NCBI GenBank assembly: GCA_963835775.1
Contig: CAWIHB010000006.1
Span: 124,001 to 188,000, forward strand
Reading direction: 5' to 3'
From: Palsa-504 sp963835775
GTDB lineage: Bacteria; Actinomycetota; Actinomycetes; Streptosporangiales; Streptosporangiaceae
Length of the DNA: 64,000 bases
Made by a program: the position numbers and the translations under genes
The notes under the pieces: model-generated
Database searches by the model: none
What the model was told of the DNA's origin: nothing
The model's input: the letters and a program-made list of their open reading frames with translations, nothing else
Part shown: in pieces, positions 50,217 through 60,063 of the stretch
How positions within the stretch are numbered: the stretch's first letter is position 1
How the letters are laid out: the number at the start of each line of letters is the position of its first letter

Positions 50217-52745
50217 TCAGGTGACATGGACGATCACCGGAGTCAGCCCGACGGGAAGGTATTCGCTGTACTTCAACCTCAGCGCGTGCTCCTTGATGGG
50301 TACTATCTGCGTGGAGAACGAGCCCATCTGGCCGCCTGACGAGCCGCCGGCCAGCAGCGTTGTACCAGGAGCGGCCGCGACGATGGCGCGGTCGGCGGTT
50401 TCGAGCAACTGGCCGTAGCCCGGCCGCCCGAAGGCGGTGCTTGTGAACAAGGCGCCGCCATCGCTGAGTTGCGCCGAGTTCTGCTGTGGCGGCAGCCTGC
50501 TGCCAGCCAGAGCGGCGCTGTAACGGACACAGCCGTCTTCGATGTCATCGACAACAGCGAAACCGTGCAGGATGCTGTCGGTAGCGTGCAGCCGGCGGGC
50601 GACCAGGCGCCCGAGGATCGTGACCCGGTTCAAGATCACGGTGGCGTCGGAGACCGCAGCGGCAGCGGGCGCGAGGGCCAGGGGATAGGCGTCCTCGAGC
50701 AGCAGGCGGTTGCGCCACCCCTCCGGCATGGTGCCGCGCGCGCCGCTGCCGAGACATGCCTGCGGGCTGAGCGTGACATCCTGGAACAGTTCAGGTCGGT
50801 AGATATCGCCGGAGCCGGTCAGCCGGCTGAGGGCGGCCGCCAGCGCCCCGGTTGCGCCGTCATCGGGCTGCCCGCCGCGCAACTGCCTCCTGGCATTCTC
50901 GGGGACATGCCCGCCCACCGATTTCCAGATGAACGCCGACAGGGGATTGGGCTGCGCTCGCGGCCGTTCCGCGGTGAACCGGCCTGGTGAGAGTTGATCG
51001 TAGAGAAGGACGGGGTCGAACACGTCATCGGCGGTGAGTGCCGGGTCTGTGGATGTGCGGAATCCTTGGACGATGCTGTCGGTGATCACGATGGTTTCCG
51101 CCAGGCCGCCGTTGCGGGTGCGGATCGGGCCCAGGATGCAGCGTTCCACCTCCAGGCAGCGGATCACGGCGGGCGTTCCCGTCTGAAGCCCCGGCGCTCC
51201 TTCCAGCCAGAGGCGGGTAGGCACGAGCGCCCGGCCGTCAGCGGACTGAGCCAGCGCCCGGGCACTTCCGCGGTCGGCGTCAGGTCTTACCTGTCCCTCG
51301 CTGCGGACATCAGCGTCCAGGTCCGCATCGATATTGCCGGGGTCCAGTGTGCTGCCGATGATCTTGACATGGTCGAATGGGCCGCGTAGCACGACATCGC
51401 CGCCGCTGACGAACAGGCCGTCCAGGATCAGCTGCGCGCCCTCGCCCCCTGTGAACATCCACGGCGGCGCGTGCTCGGCGAGCCTGATCACCGGCCGCTG
51501 CCCCGGCCGGGCGCGAATGGTGAGCGGACCCGGTGCCACAGTGGCCGGGGAGACCGCGGAATAAGTACGCGAATCGGTGACCGTGATCGTGTCGCCACCT
51601 TGTGCCTGCTGCAGAGCACTATCGAGTTCGCTGCCTCCCAAGACAGGGATCTCGCTGGCGGTGTGCAAGGGAGCGGTGCTGGCCGGGTCGACAGTCCCGG
51701 CTCCGATCTGCCCACTGAACCCGTGGTAATAGGAGACGCTGATCGTGCTGCTGGCAGGAGTGCCAAGGCGGAACCGCCCGGCCTCTGGGTCGACATTGCC
51801 GTTGCTTGGCGTGGCCCCGCTCACCTCGTATCCGGCCGGAACGCCCATGGCCGCCATGACGCGCACTAGGGAGGAGGTCAGTGGACCCGGTACCTGCCAT
51901 GCATCCGTGGTGCCTGTGATGTTTGCGGTGCCTTGAGGAGGCGGGAGGAACAGGGGGATCTCGCGCCCGGTCGGGTCGAACACGTATTCAAGGTCGCTGC
52001 CGGACACCTGCACTGGCGTGCCGCCAGTGACTTCCAGGCTCAGCAGCCGCCAGCAGTAGACCAGGAACTTCTCCGCGCCATACCAGCCTGCCGCTCCGCC
52101 TCCCCGCCGCAGGTCGGCATGGTGAAAAGCCTGGTCGAACGGGCCTCCTGTGAGCAACGCGCCAGGCGCGCACCGCAGGTCAGCGAATCCTCCTGCCGGT
52201 GTGCGAGTGACGGGTTCGATGAGACGCTCGGCGGCCAGCAGGGTCTCGCCCGCACCTAGGCCGGCGATTGCCAATGTCCGGCCGCCCACCCGGGGGTCAA
52301 GATTATGGCGGGTCCGGGCCAGGCGCCGGAACGCTTCTAGGACATGCACACCCCAGCCGGTTATGTCACCGGCGACCGCGTCCAGGGTGGTCACGGTCCC
52401 TTTCCTGCGCCGCCAGCCAATGGTGTTCGCCACGTCGAGCCGCTGGCCGCGTGCGTCGAGGCCGATCACGAGGCGGGTGGCCACCAGGTCGCCGATATAG
52501 GGGATTACCCAGTCGGCGCACGTTTCTATCGACTGGTCAGCCCATAGGCCGTCAATGCTGCGGCGGACCACGGCGATCTGCGTCCCGATCCGGTTGACCA
52601 GTTCGCGCAGGGGGCCGGTGCCGCCGGACCCGGCCGTGTCGAGGCCGGCGAACGTGGCAGTGTCGAGCGCCTGGTAGATGGCGGGCAGCGACTCCCACAG
52701 GCGCGCCTGGTAATAGCCGTCATAGCCATCGGCGAGATCATTCAT
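50217..52745 (-). CDS. Phage tail protein I-like baseplate protein with beta-helix domain
   Basis: The 842-residue product starts MNDLADGYDGYYQARLWESLPAIYQALD, then IGTQIAVVRRSIDGLWADQ and WVIPYIGDLV, the pattern of P2 gpI/tail protein I domains that link the baseplate to fibres. Residues about 370-700 carry beta-helix-like sequence (ALQQAQGGDTITVTDSRTY, AQLILDGLFVSGGDVVLRG, TIVITDSIVQGF), as in the adjacent DUF6519 protein. The gene begins inside the last eight bases of the baseplate J-like gene. In eCIS this position corresponds to a protein between Afp12 and the Afp13 fibre. Confidence 0.8.
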   Translation of the reverse strand: MNDLADGYDGYYQARLWESLPAIYQALDTATFAGLDTAGSGGTGPLRELVNRIGTQIAVVRRSIDGLWADQSIETCADWVIPYIGDLVATRLVIGLDARGQRLDVANTIGWRRRKGTVTTLDAVAGDITGWGVHVLEAFRRLARTRHNLDPRVGGRTLAIAGLGAGETLLAAERLIEPVTRTPAGGFADLRCAPGALLTGGPFDQAFHHADLRRGGGAAGWYGAEKFLVYCWRLLSLEVTGGTPVQVSGSDLEYVFDPTGREIPLFLPPPQGTANITGTTDAWQVPGPLTSSLVRVMAAMGVPAGYEVSGATPSNGNVDPEAGRFRLGTPASSTISVSYYHGFSGQIGAGTVDPASTAPLHTASEIPVLGGSELDSALQQAQGGDTITVTDSRTYSAVSPATVAPGPLTIRARPGQRPVIRLAEHAPPWMFTGGEGAQLILDGLFVSGGDVVLRGPFDHVKIIGSTLDPGNIDADLDADVRSEGQVRPDADRGSARALAQSADGRALVPTRLWLEGAPGLQTGTPAVIRCLEVERCILGPIRTRNGGLAETIVITDSIVQGFRTSTDPALTADDVFDPVLLYDQLSPGRFTAERPRAQPNPLSAFIWKSVGGHVPENARRQLRGGQPDDGATGALAAALSRLTGSGDIYRPELFQDVTLSPQACLGSGARGTMPEGWRNRLLLEDAYPLALAPAAAAVSDATVILNRVTILGRLVARRLHATDSILHGFAVVDDIEDGCVRYSAALAGSRLPPQQNSAQLSDGGALFTSTAFGRPGYGQLLETADRAIVAAAPGTTLLAGGSSGGQMGSFSTQIVPIKEHALRLKYSEYLPVGLTPVIVHVT

Positions 52746-55275
52746 AGGTCACCACGGAGACGGACAAATCCTGGCTGGGCAGGCTGAAGTAGCCGTCCGG
52801 CCCGGGATCGAGGCTGGGCTCATCGTGGCGGGCCGCCGCCGGACTGTCGTCATTGCCGGCCGACGCCGTCCGGCTGATCTGAAGGCCCAGGACGGCGCTG
52901 ACACCGCTGACGGTCAGGGCGGCCTCGACCTGGCTGCGATACAGGCGCTGCCCGATGGTCATGCGCCCCGGGCTGAACAGCCCGGTGCTTGAGTCGGTGA
53001 GGGCTGTGCTCGCGTCATCAATGATCGCCTCCCGGCTTGCTCCTGGGCTGGCGACAAGCCGGCAGGAAATGGTCAGGCTGACTGGTTCGGCGGTCCTGAC
53101 CGCAATGGGTAGGCGCGAAGTGGCCAGCGGCAACTGAGGCAGGACCGCCGCGGCGACAGTCTCGTCGGCATCGATGTAGAGCGTGATGTCCGGACGCCGC
53201 CGGGCCTGATCCCAGGCCCGGTAGGCCCTTACCCGGGTGACGCCTGCGACCGTAACGGCGGCCTGCTCGCAGTCTCCTGGGGAGATCGCCGCACCGAGCA
53301 GCACGACACCAGATGGCGCGCCCTGGGTGGTCTGTGCGGCCGCCTCCGGATCGGTGCCGGCGGCGAGCGGGACCGGGTTCTGCATCGTGGCGAGATTGGG
53401 CTGGGGCTGGAGTACGGTGGATAGACGGCCGGGAGGCGGCGGCTGTCCCACTGGCCGGTACCGGTAGGAGGCAACCACGTTGCCGACCCCAGTCGGCAAC
53501 CGGGCGCCGTTGATCCCATCGCCGAAGCAGACCTGAGTGCCGCCATCCGCGAGCCCGCGCACCAGGTAGACAGTGGCGCCTGGCAGTTGCCGGTAAAACG
53601 CGGGCACCTCCGACCAGGTAGCCCCGTCAACCGTGACGCGCAGCGTGCTGACTGGCGGGCCTCCGGGCTGCTGTGCGGGCAGGTAGACGAGCGGCGAATG
53701 CTGCAGCGTGAAGGCCTGGTCAGCGGCCGTGGTGTCGCCGTCGCCCAGGACCTCCGCTGGCACCGTCGTGCCCCCGCTGACCTGCACCAGGTCGGCGAGT
53801 AGCGAGATAGGTGCTTTCAGCGACGGGGAATTGCCGTTCATGGCGCTGAGCTGGACCGTGTCAGGTGACGGGGCTGACGCGGTCACCAGCACGCCAGCGC
53901 CCGTGGCGTCCTGCAGCGCTACCGTGCCGTCCGCTGGGAGCTTCAGCCCGGCCGGCACCGTCACCGTGAGCCCGAACTGGCTAAGCGTGGTCGCCGGAGT
54001 CGGGATGAGGGTGCCGACCTCGCGCAGGCCGTACCGCATGACGATGGCGCTGCCCGCCCGGGAACTGGTGCCGGCCGCCGGGGAATTGGTGCCGGCGGGT
54101 TCTAGCCTGCCGGCGTCGATCGCGCGAACCCCAAGCGTCGTTCGCGGCATGAACGCGAGCGGGTTAGTGGGCGAAATAGCCTGATTCGGACTGAGCGGCA
54201 CGCCGACCGTTTCTTCGGCGTAGCTGACGACATACGCGAGCATCTGGGCCGGGGAGGTGGCCAGGCCCGTGAACAGGACGTTATCGCCCGGTGCGACACC
54301 TCGGACCAGAGTGGCGAGCGCCACCTGGGCCGTTTGCACCGCAGGCTGCGTAATGGCTGCGTTTGCTGCGGTCTCTGGCCCCCCCGGCTGCGTGGGCGTC
54401 GTCCCCTGCGGTGCGGGCATCGTCCAGAGCAGTGCGGTGGCGGTCGCTCTCAGCAGCTGGTAATCGGTGGCCTGCGGCGTCGCATCGGTGATGCCGGTCC
54501 AGTCGCCGCTATCCAGGATGACTCGCGTGTTGGCGGAGCCGTCCGGGTCGGTCTCCGTCGTGGCCGATGCCACTGTCGTCAGGGCCCATTCTCCGGTGGT
54601 GCCATCCCAGCCCTGCTTCACGAGTACGAGCGAGTCACCGGGCTGGACGGCGGCGCGCCCGGCCAGCAGGACCGACCTTGGCTGCCCGGAATCCCCCGGT
54701 GGGGTATCGACCTGCTGGAAAAGATCTTCGTCGGGTGGCAGGCCGATGACCACATCTGACGGTCCAGAGAAGGTGACGGAGTCACCCGTCTCGAACAATT
54801 GCGCGGGTAGCGAGGCGGTTGGCGTGCTGACGATCTGCAGCCCCATCGGGAGCACCAGGTCCTCGTCTGGTGTGCCGGGGCTGCGGGTCGCGGCGAGCAC
54901 GCCGTGCGCGGTGGTGCCGGGCTGGGCCAGGTAGCCGAGCAGCCGCACTAGCCCGGCGAGGTTGTTTTCCGGCAGGCTCTGCGGTCCCGCGGCGGTGAGC
55001 AGGTAACTGTTGTTGGCGATCCGCTCGTTGTAGAAGGTGAGGATGTCGGCGAGGTAGGCCCACCATTCGAGCACCTGCAGCCCCAGGTCGCCTGCCTTCG
55101 GCGACCAGTCGGTGAGTTGCTGCTCGCCGGGAAGCGCGGTGAGCAGGGCGCGGCGAAAACCGCTGAAGTCGTTCACCCGGTAGGCGATCTCGGACAGCCC
55201 GGGGGGATTGGTAACTGGCGTGGAGGTAAGGGCGACGTGGCACGGGCGGCCGACCGTCCAGTCTGGCCGGGTCAC
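52738..55275 (-). CDS. Baseplate J-like protein 2
   Basis: The GTG at 55275 (VTRPDWTVGRPCHVALT) overlaps the upstream gene's stop as GTGA, giving 845 residues; open frame further upstream is shadow sequence. Residues about 30-110 (EIAYRVNDFSGFRRALLTALP, LTDWSPKAGDLGLQVLEWWAYLADILTFYNERIAN) and the C-terminal domain (FGDGINGARLPTGVGN, AISPGDCEQAAVTVAGVTRVRAYRAWD) match gp47/baseplate J proteins of contractile machines. Paired J-like proteins (Afp11 and Afp12) form the wedge ring in eCIS, so this and the upstream gene are that pair. Confidence 0.87.
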   Translation of the reverse strand: MTRPDWTVGRPCHVALTSTPVTNPPGLSEIAYRVNDFSGFRRALLTALPGEQQLTDWSPKAGDLGLQVLEWWAYLADILTFYNERIANNSYLLTAAGPQSLPENNLAGLVRLLGYLAQPGTTAHGVLAATRSPGTPDEDLVLPMGLQIVSTPTASLPAQLFETGDSVTFSGPSDVVIGLPPDEDLFQQVDTPPGDSGQPRSVLLAGRAAVQPGDSLVLVKQGWDGTTGEWALTTVASATTETDPDGSANTRVILDSGDWTGITDATPQATDYQLLRATATALLWTMPAPQGTTPTQPGGPETAANAAITQPAVQTAQVALATLVRGVAPGDNVLFTGLATSPAQMLAYVVSYAEETVGVPLSPNQAISPTNPLAFMPRTTLGVRAIDAGRLEPAGTNSPAAGTSSRAGSAIVMRYGLREVGTLIPTPATTLSQFGLTVTVPAGLKLPADGTVALQDATGAGVLVTASAPSPDTVQLSAMNGNSPSLKAPISLLADLVQVSGGTTVPAEVLGDGDTTAADQAFTLQHSPLVYLPAQQPGGPPVSTLRVTVDGATWSEVPAFYRQLPGATVYLVRGLADGGTQVCFGDGINGARLPTGVGNVVASYRYRPVGQPPPPGRLSTVLQPQPNLATMQNPVPLAAGTDPEAAAQTTQGAPSGVVLLGAAISPGDCEQAAVTVAGVTRVRAYRAWDQARRRPDITLYIDADETVAAAVLPQLPLATSRLPIAVRTAEPVSLTISCRLVASPGASREAIIDDASTALTDSSTGLFSPGRMTIGQRLYRSQVEAALTVSGVSAVLGLQISRTASAGNDDSPAAARHDEPSLDPGPDGYFSLPSQDLSVSVVTYE

Positions 55276-57746
55276 GGAGTCACCTCTGCGGCGACGGACA
55301 ACAGGCCGTGATCCGGGCGGTTCCGGTCGTTGTCGATACGCAGGATCTGATCGGAGTCGACCCTGAGGGTGCCCGGCAGCGGCCGCCACCGTGCTGCCGC
55401 GACGTTCCTGCGGTATTCGATCAGCGTGACGCCAGCGACCCCCGGGCAGGATTGAATCACGGTGGTCAGGGCCGAGGCTTCGAGCGGCTGCCCGAACGTC
55501 CACTTGTCGCGGCCGAAGAACCCGGTGGTCCCATCGCCGCCCGGCCGCGGGTCCAGTACGCCGAGGACGGCCGCCTCGATATCGGGCCGGCGGCGTGCTG
55601 GTACAACCCGGACCGTGACGCGCAGATCAAGCCAGAGATACTGGGCGATACCGACCGAGCTCTCCGCTCCGGCGAGCCGCCGTATGTCCAGCAGCTCCGC
55701 CAGGCTGGCCAGATCCCTCAGCTGCGTTACGGCCGACTCGTCTGTCATGAGATCGACGATGGTCAGGGCGCTCAGCCAGCTTCCTGTCCAGCGGAACGCC
55801 GCCCGAGCGTGCCGTGCCCACGCGGCGGCGGCCCCGCCGGGAGAAAACGACAGGGCAGCCGCCTCGTAGTCAGCCGGCCCGGTCAGGCTGAGCAGCCCCG
55901 CACGGAACTGCTGCGGAGCGCGGTCGCGGATCTGGGCCGCCGTTTCCGCGTCCGCGCCGCCAGTGGCAGGGAACGGGTTCGTGCAGCGCCAGATCGGATG
56001 GCGGTGCTGGCCGGGCGCGACGGTCACGATCGTATCGGCGGCCGCATTGCCCGCGGCGCCCCCGCCGGCCAGGTACCGCGCGGTAAACGTGGTGCCCGGT
56101 ACCGGCGCGCGTCCGAAGGTGCCGTCGCCGAACCGGATGGTCATGCCGTCGCCGTCATAGTCGTAGAACGACAGATCTGCTCCGGCTTCCACCGGTGAAT
56201 ACCGCTCAGGTGTGATGGTGAACACCGGTGCGGTGCCATCGGCGTCGAGCAGCCGGCGCACCCACTGCCACGCCACCTCCGTGCCGTCGCCGGAGTCCCC
56301 GTCGCCGGTGCTGCCGGTGCCGGTGCTGCCGGTGCCGAGTGGGCTGAGGCTGATCGCGGGCCATTGCCCTGGCGGGCCCCCGTCGCGCGCGGGGGCAGGC
56401 TGCCACGCCAGCGGGCCCGTCAGCGAGTACAGGTATTCCGTTCCTGAGCCAGCAGGGCTGGAACGCGCCGCGGCGAGAGCCGCGTTCTGCCCGATAGTCA
56501 CACTGATGGCATCAGCGCCGCCCGGAATGGCGAATACTTCTTCGGTTATCCGCCCCTGTACGGCTGGCACGAGATTTCCCGCGATCTCCGTGCGGGCCAG
56601 ATCGTGGTCGTGGCGCAAGCCCGTGGCCCAGCGGATCAGCGTCACGTCGTGGGGCCCGATGGGATCGGTGTCTTCCGTCGCATCCGTGACCCGCACGATC
56701 TCCCGCACGGGCGGATCACCTCCGGCCGCCCCGGCCGTGTCAAGCAATAGCGCCTGTCCTTGGCAGAAGCCGTGGCCGTGACCGCTGATCCACATGCTGG
56801 TCGCGCCCTGGCGAAGCCGCCGCCTGCTGTCATCCCACCAGTAGGGAACGAGCCCTGGACTGGAACCCGCCGCATCCTGGTAACGGTTCCAGCGAGGATC
56901 CAGGCCTGAGGTGGCGAATCCAGGGATGCGCGGGTTCACGGTGAAGTCGACGGCCTGACCCTGGCCGTCCAGGGCCTGGCACCATACAGTGCCGCGGAAC
57001 TTCGCGGCGACGTCGAGCTGCAGGATTGCCGCGGCCGCCATCGACTGGGCGGGTTCGTAATCGACGAGCCGGACATGCCGCAGCAGTGACAGCGGTTGTG
57101 TCGCGGTGTCGAGCGTCGCCTCCGCGGCCACGCGGTCCTGCTGGTAGCTCAGCTCGTCCGCGAGCGCGCTGAGGGCTTCCATGAGCATGACGCCGACATC
57201 CGCTTCGGATCGTTCGATCCAAAGTGGATAGCGCGCCGCGGAGAAGTCAGAAAGTGCTCCGCAGAAGCTCTGGAAATCCTTCGCCAGGTAGTTGATCGTG
57301 ACCGTGGGCTCGCCGCCGGGTGCGGCTCCCGCTGACGCCCCGGTGTAGTCGGCGCAGCTCACGGACGGATGCCCGAAGGAGACCACCGCCTGCTGGAAGC
57401 GGGGATCGAGGCGGTCGCTACGTACCGTAACGGTGTAGCGGGCGAAGACCGCAGGCGGGTCAACGGTCAGGTGCAGTACCGGCCGCCCCATAGTGTCGGT
57501 GGACCAGGCGGTGCTGTCGTCGATCGGGTGCACGATGAGCTCGGGCAGCATTTCCTCGCTGGTGAGCGTGACCGGTACCCGGCTCCGGGTGAGCGTTCCG
57601 CGGACCCGGATGCGGTTGATGAAGTGCACGTCGAGCCGGGCCGGATGACCCTGCCTGACGCTGGCGAAGTCGACACCGTTCATCGTGGCGTCCGGCCTCA
57701 GCAGCAGCAGGCGCCGGGTGGTCACTGCAGGAACAGGGCTTGTCAT
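55272..57746 (-). CDS. Baseplate J-like protein 1
   Basis: The 824-residue protein has an N-terminal domain peculiar to eCIS (RLLLLRPDATMNGVDFASVR, LTVDPPAVFARYTVTV) and then the baseplate wedge segment: INYLAKDFQSFCGALSDFSA, IERSEADVGVMLMEALSALADELSYQQDRVAAEATL, ATQPLSLLRHVRLVDY. The C-terminus has RFGDGTFGRAPVPGT, LTGPADYEAAALSFSPG and VTVRVVPARRRPDIEAAV, as in gp6/baseplate J. It overlaps gp25 by four bases and the next J-like gene by four bases. A Gly-Thr-Ser repeat (GTGSTGTGSTGDGDSGDG) near residue 480 is a linker. Confidence 0.88.
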   Translation of the reverse strand: MTSPVPAVTTRRLLLLRPDATMNGVDFASVRQGHPARLDVHFINRIRVRGTLTRSRVPVTLTSEEMLPELIVHPIDDSTAWSTDTMGRPVLHLTVDPPAVFARYTVTVRSDRLDPRFQQAVVSFGHPSVSCADYTGASAGAAPGGEPTVTINYLAKDFQSFCGALSDFSAARYPLWIERSEADVGVMLMEALSALADELSYQQDRVAAEATLDTATQPLSLLRHVRLVDYEPAQSMAAAAILQLDVAAKFRGTVWCQALDGQGQAVDFTVNPRIPGFATSGLDPRWNRYQDAAGSSPGLVPYWWDDSRRRLRQGATSMWISGHGHGFCQGQALLLDTAGAAGGDPPVREIVRVTDATEDTDPIGPHDVTLIRWATGLRHDHDLARTEIAGNLVPAVQGRITEEVFAIPGGADAISVTIGQNAALAAARSSPAGSGTEYLYSLTGPLAWQPAPARDGGPPGQWPAISLSPLGTGSTGTGSTGDGDSGDGTEVAWQWVRRLLDADGTAPVFTITPERYSPVEAGADLSFYDYDGDGMTIRFGDGTFGRAPVPGTTFTARYLAGGGAAGNAAADTIVTVAPGQHRHPIWRCTNPFPATGGADAETAAQIRDRAPQQFRAGLLSLTGPADYEAAALSFSPGGAAAAWARHARAAFRWTGSWLSALTIVDLMTDESAVTQLRDLASLAELLDIRRLAGAESSVGIAQYLWLDLRVTVRVVPARRRPDIEAAVLGVLDPRPGGDGTTGFFGRDKWTFGQPLEASALTTVIQSCPGVAGVTLIEYRRNVAAARWRPLPGTLRVDSDQILRIDNDRNRPDHGLLSVAAEVTP

Positions 57747-58141
57747 GACACTGTGACCAGCGTCTGCTGCGCGGTGAGGCTATCGAGCAGCGTGTAGGAG
57801 ATCATCACGAGGAGAGTGCCGGGTTCAAGGAGACTGCCTGTGTCGTCGCTGGACTGCACGGTGACCTCGCCTATATCGATCACGCCGGCCAGCCACCGGC
57901 CGAGGGCCTGGCGCACCAGAAGCTCTGTGTTCGCGGCCAGTGCGCTGGAAAGCGGCGCGAACACGAGCTGGCGGAGGCCGCAGCCGAACTGCGGCAGGTC
58001 TGCCCGCTCACCTGGTGCGGTGAGCAGGACCTGCCGGATCATCTGGTCCACGTGGCTGGCGTAATCTGTGGTGCTCACCTGGCGCGAGCCGGGGTCGATG
58101 CGGAAAGGGAAGGCATAGTCCTGCCGGGTCAGCGGCGTCAT
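57743..58141 (-). CDS. GPW/gp25-family baseplate protein
   Basis: The 132-residue protein is a clear gp25-like lysozyme-fold baseplate component: FPFRIDPGSRQVSTTDYASHVDQMIRQVLLTAPGER and LPQFGCGLRQLVFAPL. It corresponds to Afp9/Pvc9, which initiates sheath assembly on the baseplate. It overlaps the spike gene by four bases and the J-like gene by four bases, showing tight coupling. Confidence 0.93.
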   Translation of the reverse strand: MTPLTRQDYAFPFRIDPGSRQVSTTDYASHVDQMIRQVLLTAPGERADLPQFGCGLRQLVFAPLSSALAANTELLVRQALGRWLAGVIDIGEVTVQSSDDTGSLLEPGTLLVMISYTLLDSLTAQQTLVTVS

Positions 58142-58656
58142 TGCACCTCCAGGGCACCGTCGTTGACGGACACGCTTGCGTCGCTCACCACGATCTGCTG
58201 GCCGGCTTTGCTGAGCGTGATGCCGGCGGCGTCGAGGGTCACCGAATTACCGTTCGGGTCGGTGAGCGTGATGCTTTGCTGGTCGTCATCGAGGATCAGC
58301 GTGTGGGGTGCGGCCGTGACCACCACCTTGCAGTGGGCTCCCACGCTCGGCGGCGGTTCGCCGTCGCGCCAGAAACAGCCGACCCAGATGGGGAAGGAGA
58401 CGTCACCGCCTTCGAACTCGACCCACACGCAGCTGCCTTCCTCGGGGAGGAAAGCGAAGCCGACTTTCGGACCGGCGTACGGTACACACGGCATGCACCA
58501 GCCGCTGTCCGCGTCGCCGAGCACAGCGGGCACCTTTGCCTTGATCCGGCAGGTCCCGGCGTCCACCGCGGATACGATCCCGCGGTACTTGCCGTAGAAG
58601 CGGGCCCGGGCCTGCTCGGGAAGCGGCCCGGCCAGCCAGCCGTTGCCGGGGTTCAT
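58138..58656 (-). CDS. gp5/VgrG-like OB-fold spike protein
   Basis: The 172-residue product has an OB-fold segment (FYGKYRGIVSAVDAGTCRIKAKVPAVLG, GWCMPCVPYAGPKVGFAFLPEEGSCVWVEFEGGD, WVGCFW) followed by a short beta-strand repeat region (ITLTDPNGNSVTLDAAGITLS) that fits the gp5 C-terminal triple-stranded beta-helix. In Afp8/Pvc8 this part is fused to the gpD-like hub; here it is a separate gene overlapping the hub gene by four bases. It should carry the DUF4280 tip. Confidence 0.88.
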   Translation of the reverse strand: MNPGNGWLAGPLPEQARARFYGKYRGIVSAVDAGTCRIKAKVPAVLGDADSGWCMPCVPYAGPKVGFAFLPEEGSCVWVEFEGGDVSFPIWVGCFWRDGEPPPSVGAHCKVVVTAAPHTLILDDDQQSITLTDPNGNSVTLDAAGITLSKAGQQIVVSDASVSVNDGALEVQ

Positions 58657-59765
58657 TGATTCCCTCCGGAAGACCCGCCGGCCGGGCCGATGGCATTGCG
58701 GACGAGGGTGAACCGGGTGCGGCAGGAGTCTATGGCGATGAGGTTGTTTACCCGCCAGACGAACCAGTTTCCCGAGTGGGCCGTGCCTGCACCGCTGATG
58801 GCTATCACGGTGGCGGCCCGGATGATGGCGTCAAGCCGGTCGAGATCTGCTTCGCCCTGGCAGCGGCTGAACCACCCCGCTGCGCGCAGCACCGCAGCCG
58901 TGCGCTGCGGCAATTCTGGCACGTCGGCCGTTGCGGTGAGCACCATGGTGGAAGGACGGCCCGCGTAGGTTGGCAGATCGCGGGCACCGAGAGCGCTTAG
59001 CCCGCTCGAGGTGGCGTTCCCTGGCACGCCCGAGGCGGCCGGATTCGTGAGCGAGACCTGGCTGGCGTCGGCCTCGGTCGGCCGCATGATGTCCCAGTCC
59101 AGGTCGAGGGTATCCACGGTCCAGCTCGCCCGATTGGCGAGTGCGATGGTCACGGCAGGCGGGCCGTCAACGGCGGGCCGGACGAAGTAGCCAGTGCGGA
59201 CGCCGGGCTGGTCCGCGCAGGCGACCCGGCATATCTTGCCGTTGCGCTTGGCGAGCGTGTACAGGAACTGAAGGTCCGTTGCGCGCTGGAACAAGGTGTG
59301 CTGGCTGGGGTCGTGAGCGGGTGAGTCGTCGTCGGTGTTGGCATCGGCCGGGATGAAGCCGTAAGAACCAAAGATGCTGTCGGCGATCTGCCCATCGGTG
59401 AGCCCCGGCCATTCCCGTACCTTGCTGTCGATGTTCATCAGCCAGGAGGCGTCCTGGGCCCAGACCCGGATCGTGGAGGCGGCCGACGTGCGGTCGAGGT
59501 GCAGGCGCCAGGACAGGACGTAGCCATCGAAAATGCACTGGCTCGGCCCTCCCGCAGACAGGATCGCCGACACCCGGGTGTACGGCTCGAACGTGCCATC
59601 GTCGATGAACTGCAGGTCACCGGATGCGGTGCGGTTGACAGGAAATTCCAGCACCATCGCGTCGGGGCCCTCAGCGTTCTCCTCCACCTCCACGGATTGC
59701 AGTGCTTCCCGCAGCGCGGCGCTCGCCGGCGTTCCGCCGACCCGCAACTGGAACGAGAACGCCAT
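58653..59765 (-). CDS. gpD/Afp8-like hub protein
   Basis: The 370-residue protein matches phage late-control D / VgrG N-terminal hub folds (FSFQLRVGGTPASAALREALQSVEVEENAEGPDAM..., FDGYVLSWRLHLDRTSAASTIRVWAQDASWLMN, VREWPGLTDGQIADSIFGSYGF, TLFQRATDLQFLYTLAKRNGKICRV). It forms the trimeric hub at the base of the tube to which the spike binds. The OB-fold spike part is on the next gene, overlapping by four bases. A low-complexity stretch (SGVPGNATSSGLSALGARD) about residue 250 is a linker. Confidence 0.86.
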   Translation of the reverse strand: MAFSFQLRVGGTPASAALREALQSVEVEENAEGPDAMVLEFPVNRTASGDLQFIDDGTFEPYTRVSAILSAGGPSQCIFDGYVLSWRLHLDRTSAASTIRVWAQDASWLMNIDSKVREWPGLTDGQIADSIFGSYGFIPADANTDDDSPAHDPSQHTLFQRATDLQFLYTLAKRNGKICRVACADQPGVRTGYFVRPAVDGPPAVTIALANRASWTVDTLDLDWDIMRPTEADASQVSLTNPAASGVPGNATSSGLSALGARDLPTYAGRPSTMVLTATADVPELPQRTAAVLRAAGWFSRCQGEADLDRLDAIIRAATVIAISGAGTAHSGNWFVWRVNNLIAIDSCRTRFTLVRNAIGPAGGSSGGNQ

Positions 59766-59766
59766 G

Positions 59767-60051
59767 TCAGGCTCCGGCGTCGGGGATGGCGATCAGGGCT
59801 CGCGCGGCGAGCGCTGCGGGGACCATCGCGTTGTTCGCGTCGCAGATGCGCCAGAAAGCCGTGGCGTCGCCCAGATAGCGAAAGGCGAGAAGATCGAGTC
59901 GGTCGGTAGGGGTCCGCTGGTGATATCCGAGCACAGGAGCTGGCTGCGGCAGTGGCAGCGGGGTGGCGAGCACCGTCATGCCACCAGGCAGGGACACCTG
60001 GTAGGCAGCCCCTGCTCCCTGGTAGCGGCTTCCTGATGAGAACATGAGCAT
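59767..60051 (-). CDS. Small LysM-like tail protein
   Basis: 94 residues, with TPTDRLDLLAFRYLGDATAFWRICDANNAMVP, the signature of LysM-like tail X proteins that fasten the tube to the baseplate. In Afp7/Pvc7 a LysM module is fused to the tube-protein-like domain; here it is its own gene, 12 bases after the tube-adaptor gene and one base before the hub start. The ATG start is part of an MLMF sequence. Confidence 0.8.
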   Translation of the reverse strand: MLMFSSGSRYQGAGAAYQVSLPGGMTVLATPLPLPQPAPVLGYHQRTPTDRLDLLAFRYLGDATAFWRICDANNAMVPAALAARALIAIPDAGA

Positions 60052-60063
60052 CTGCCTTTCGCC

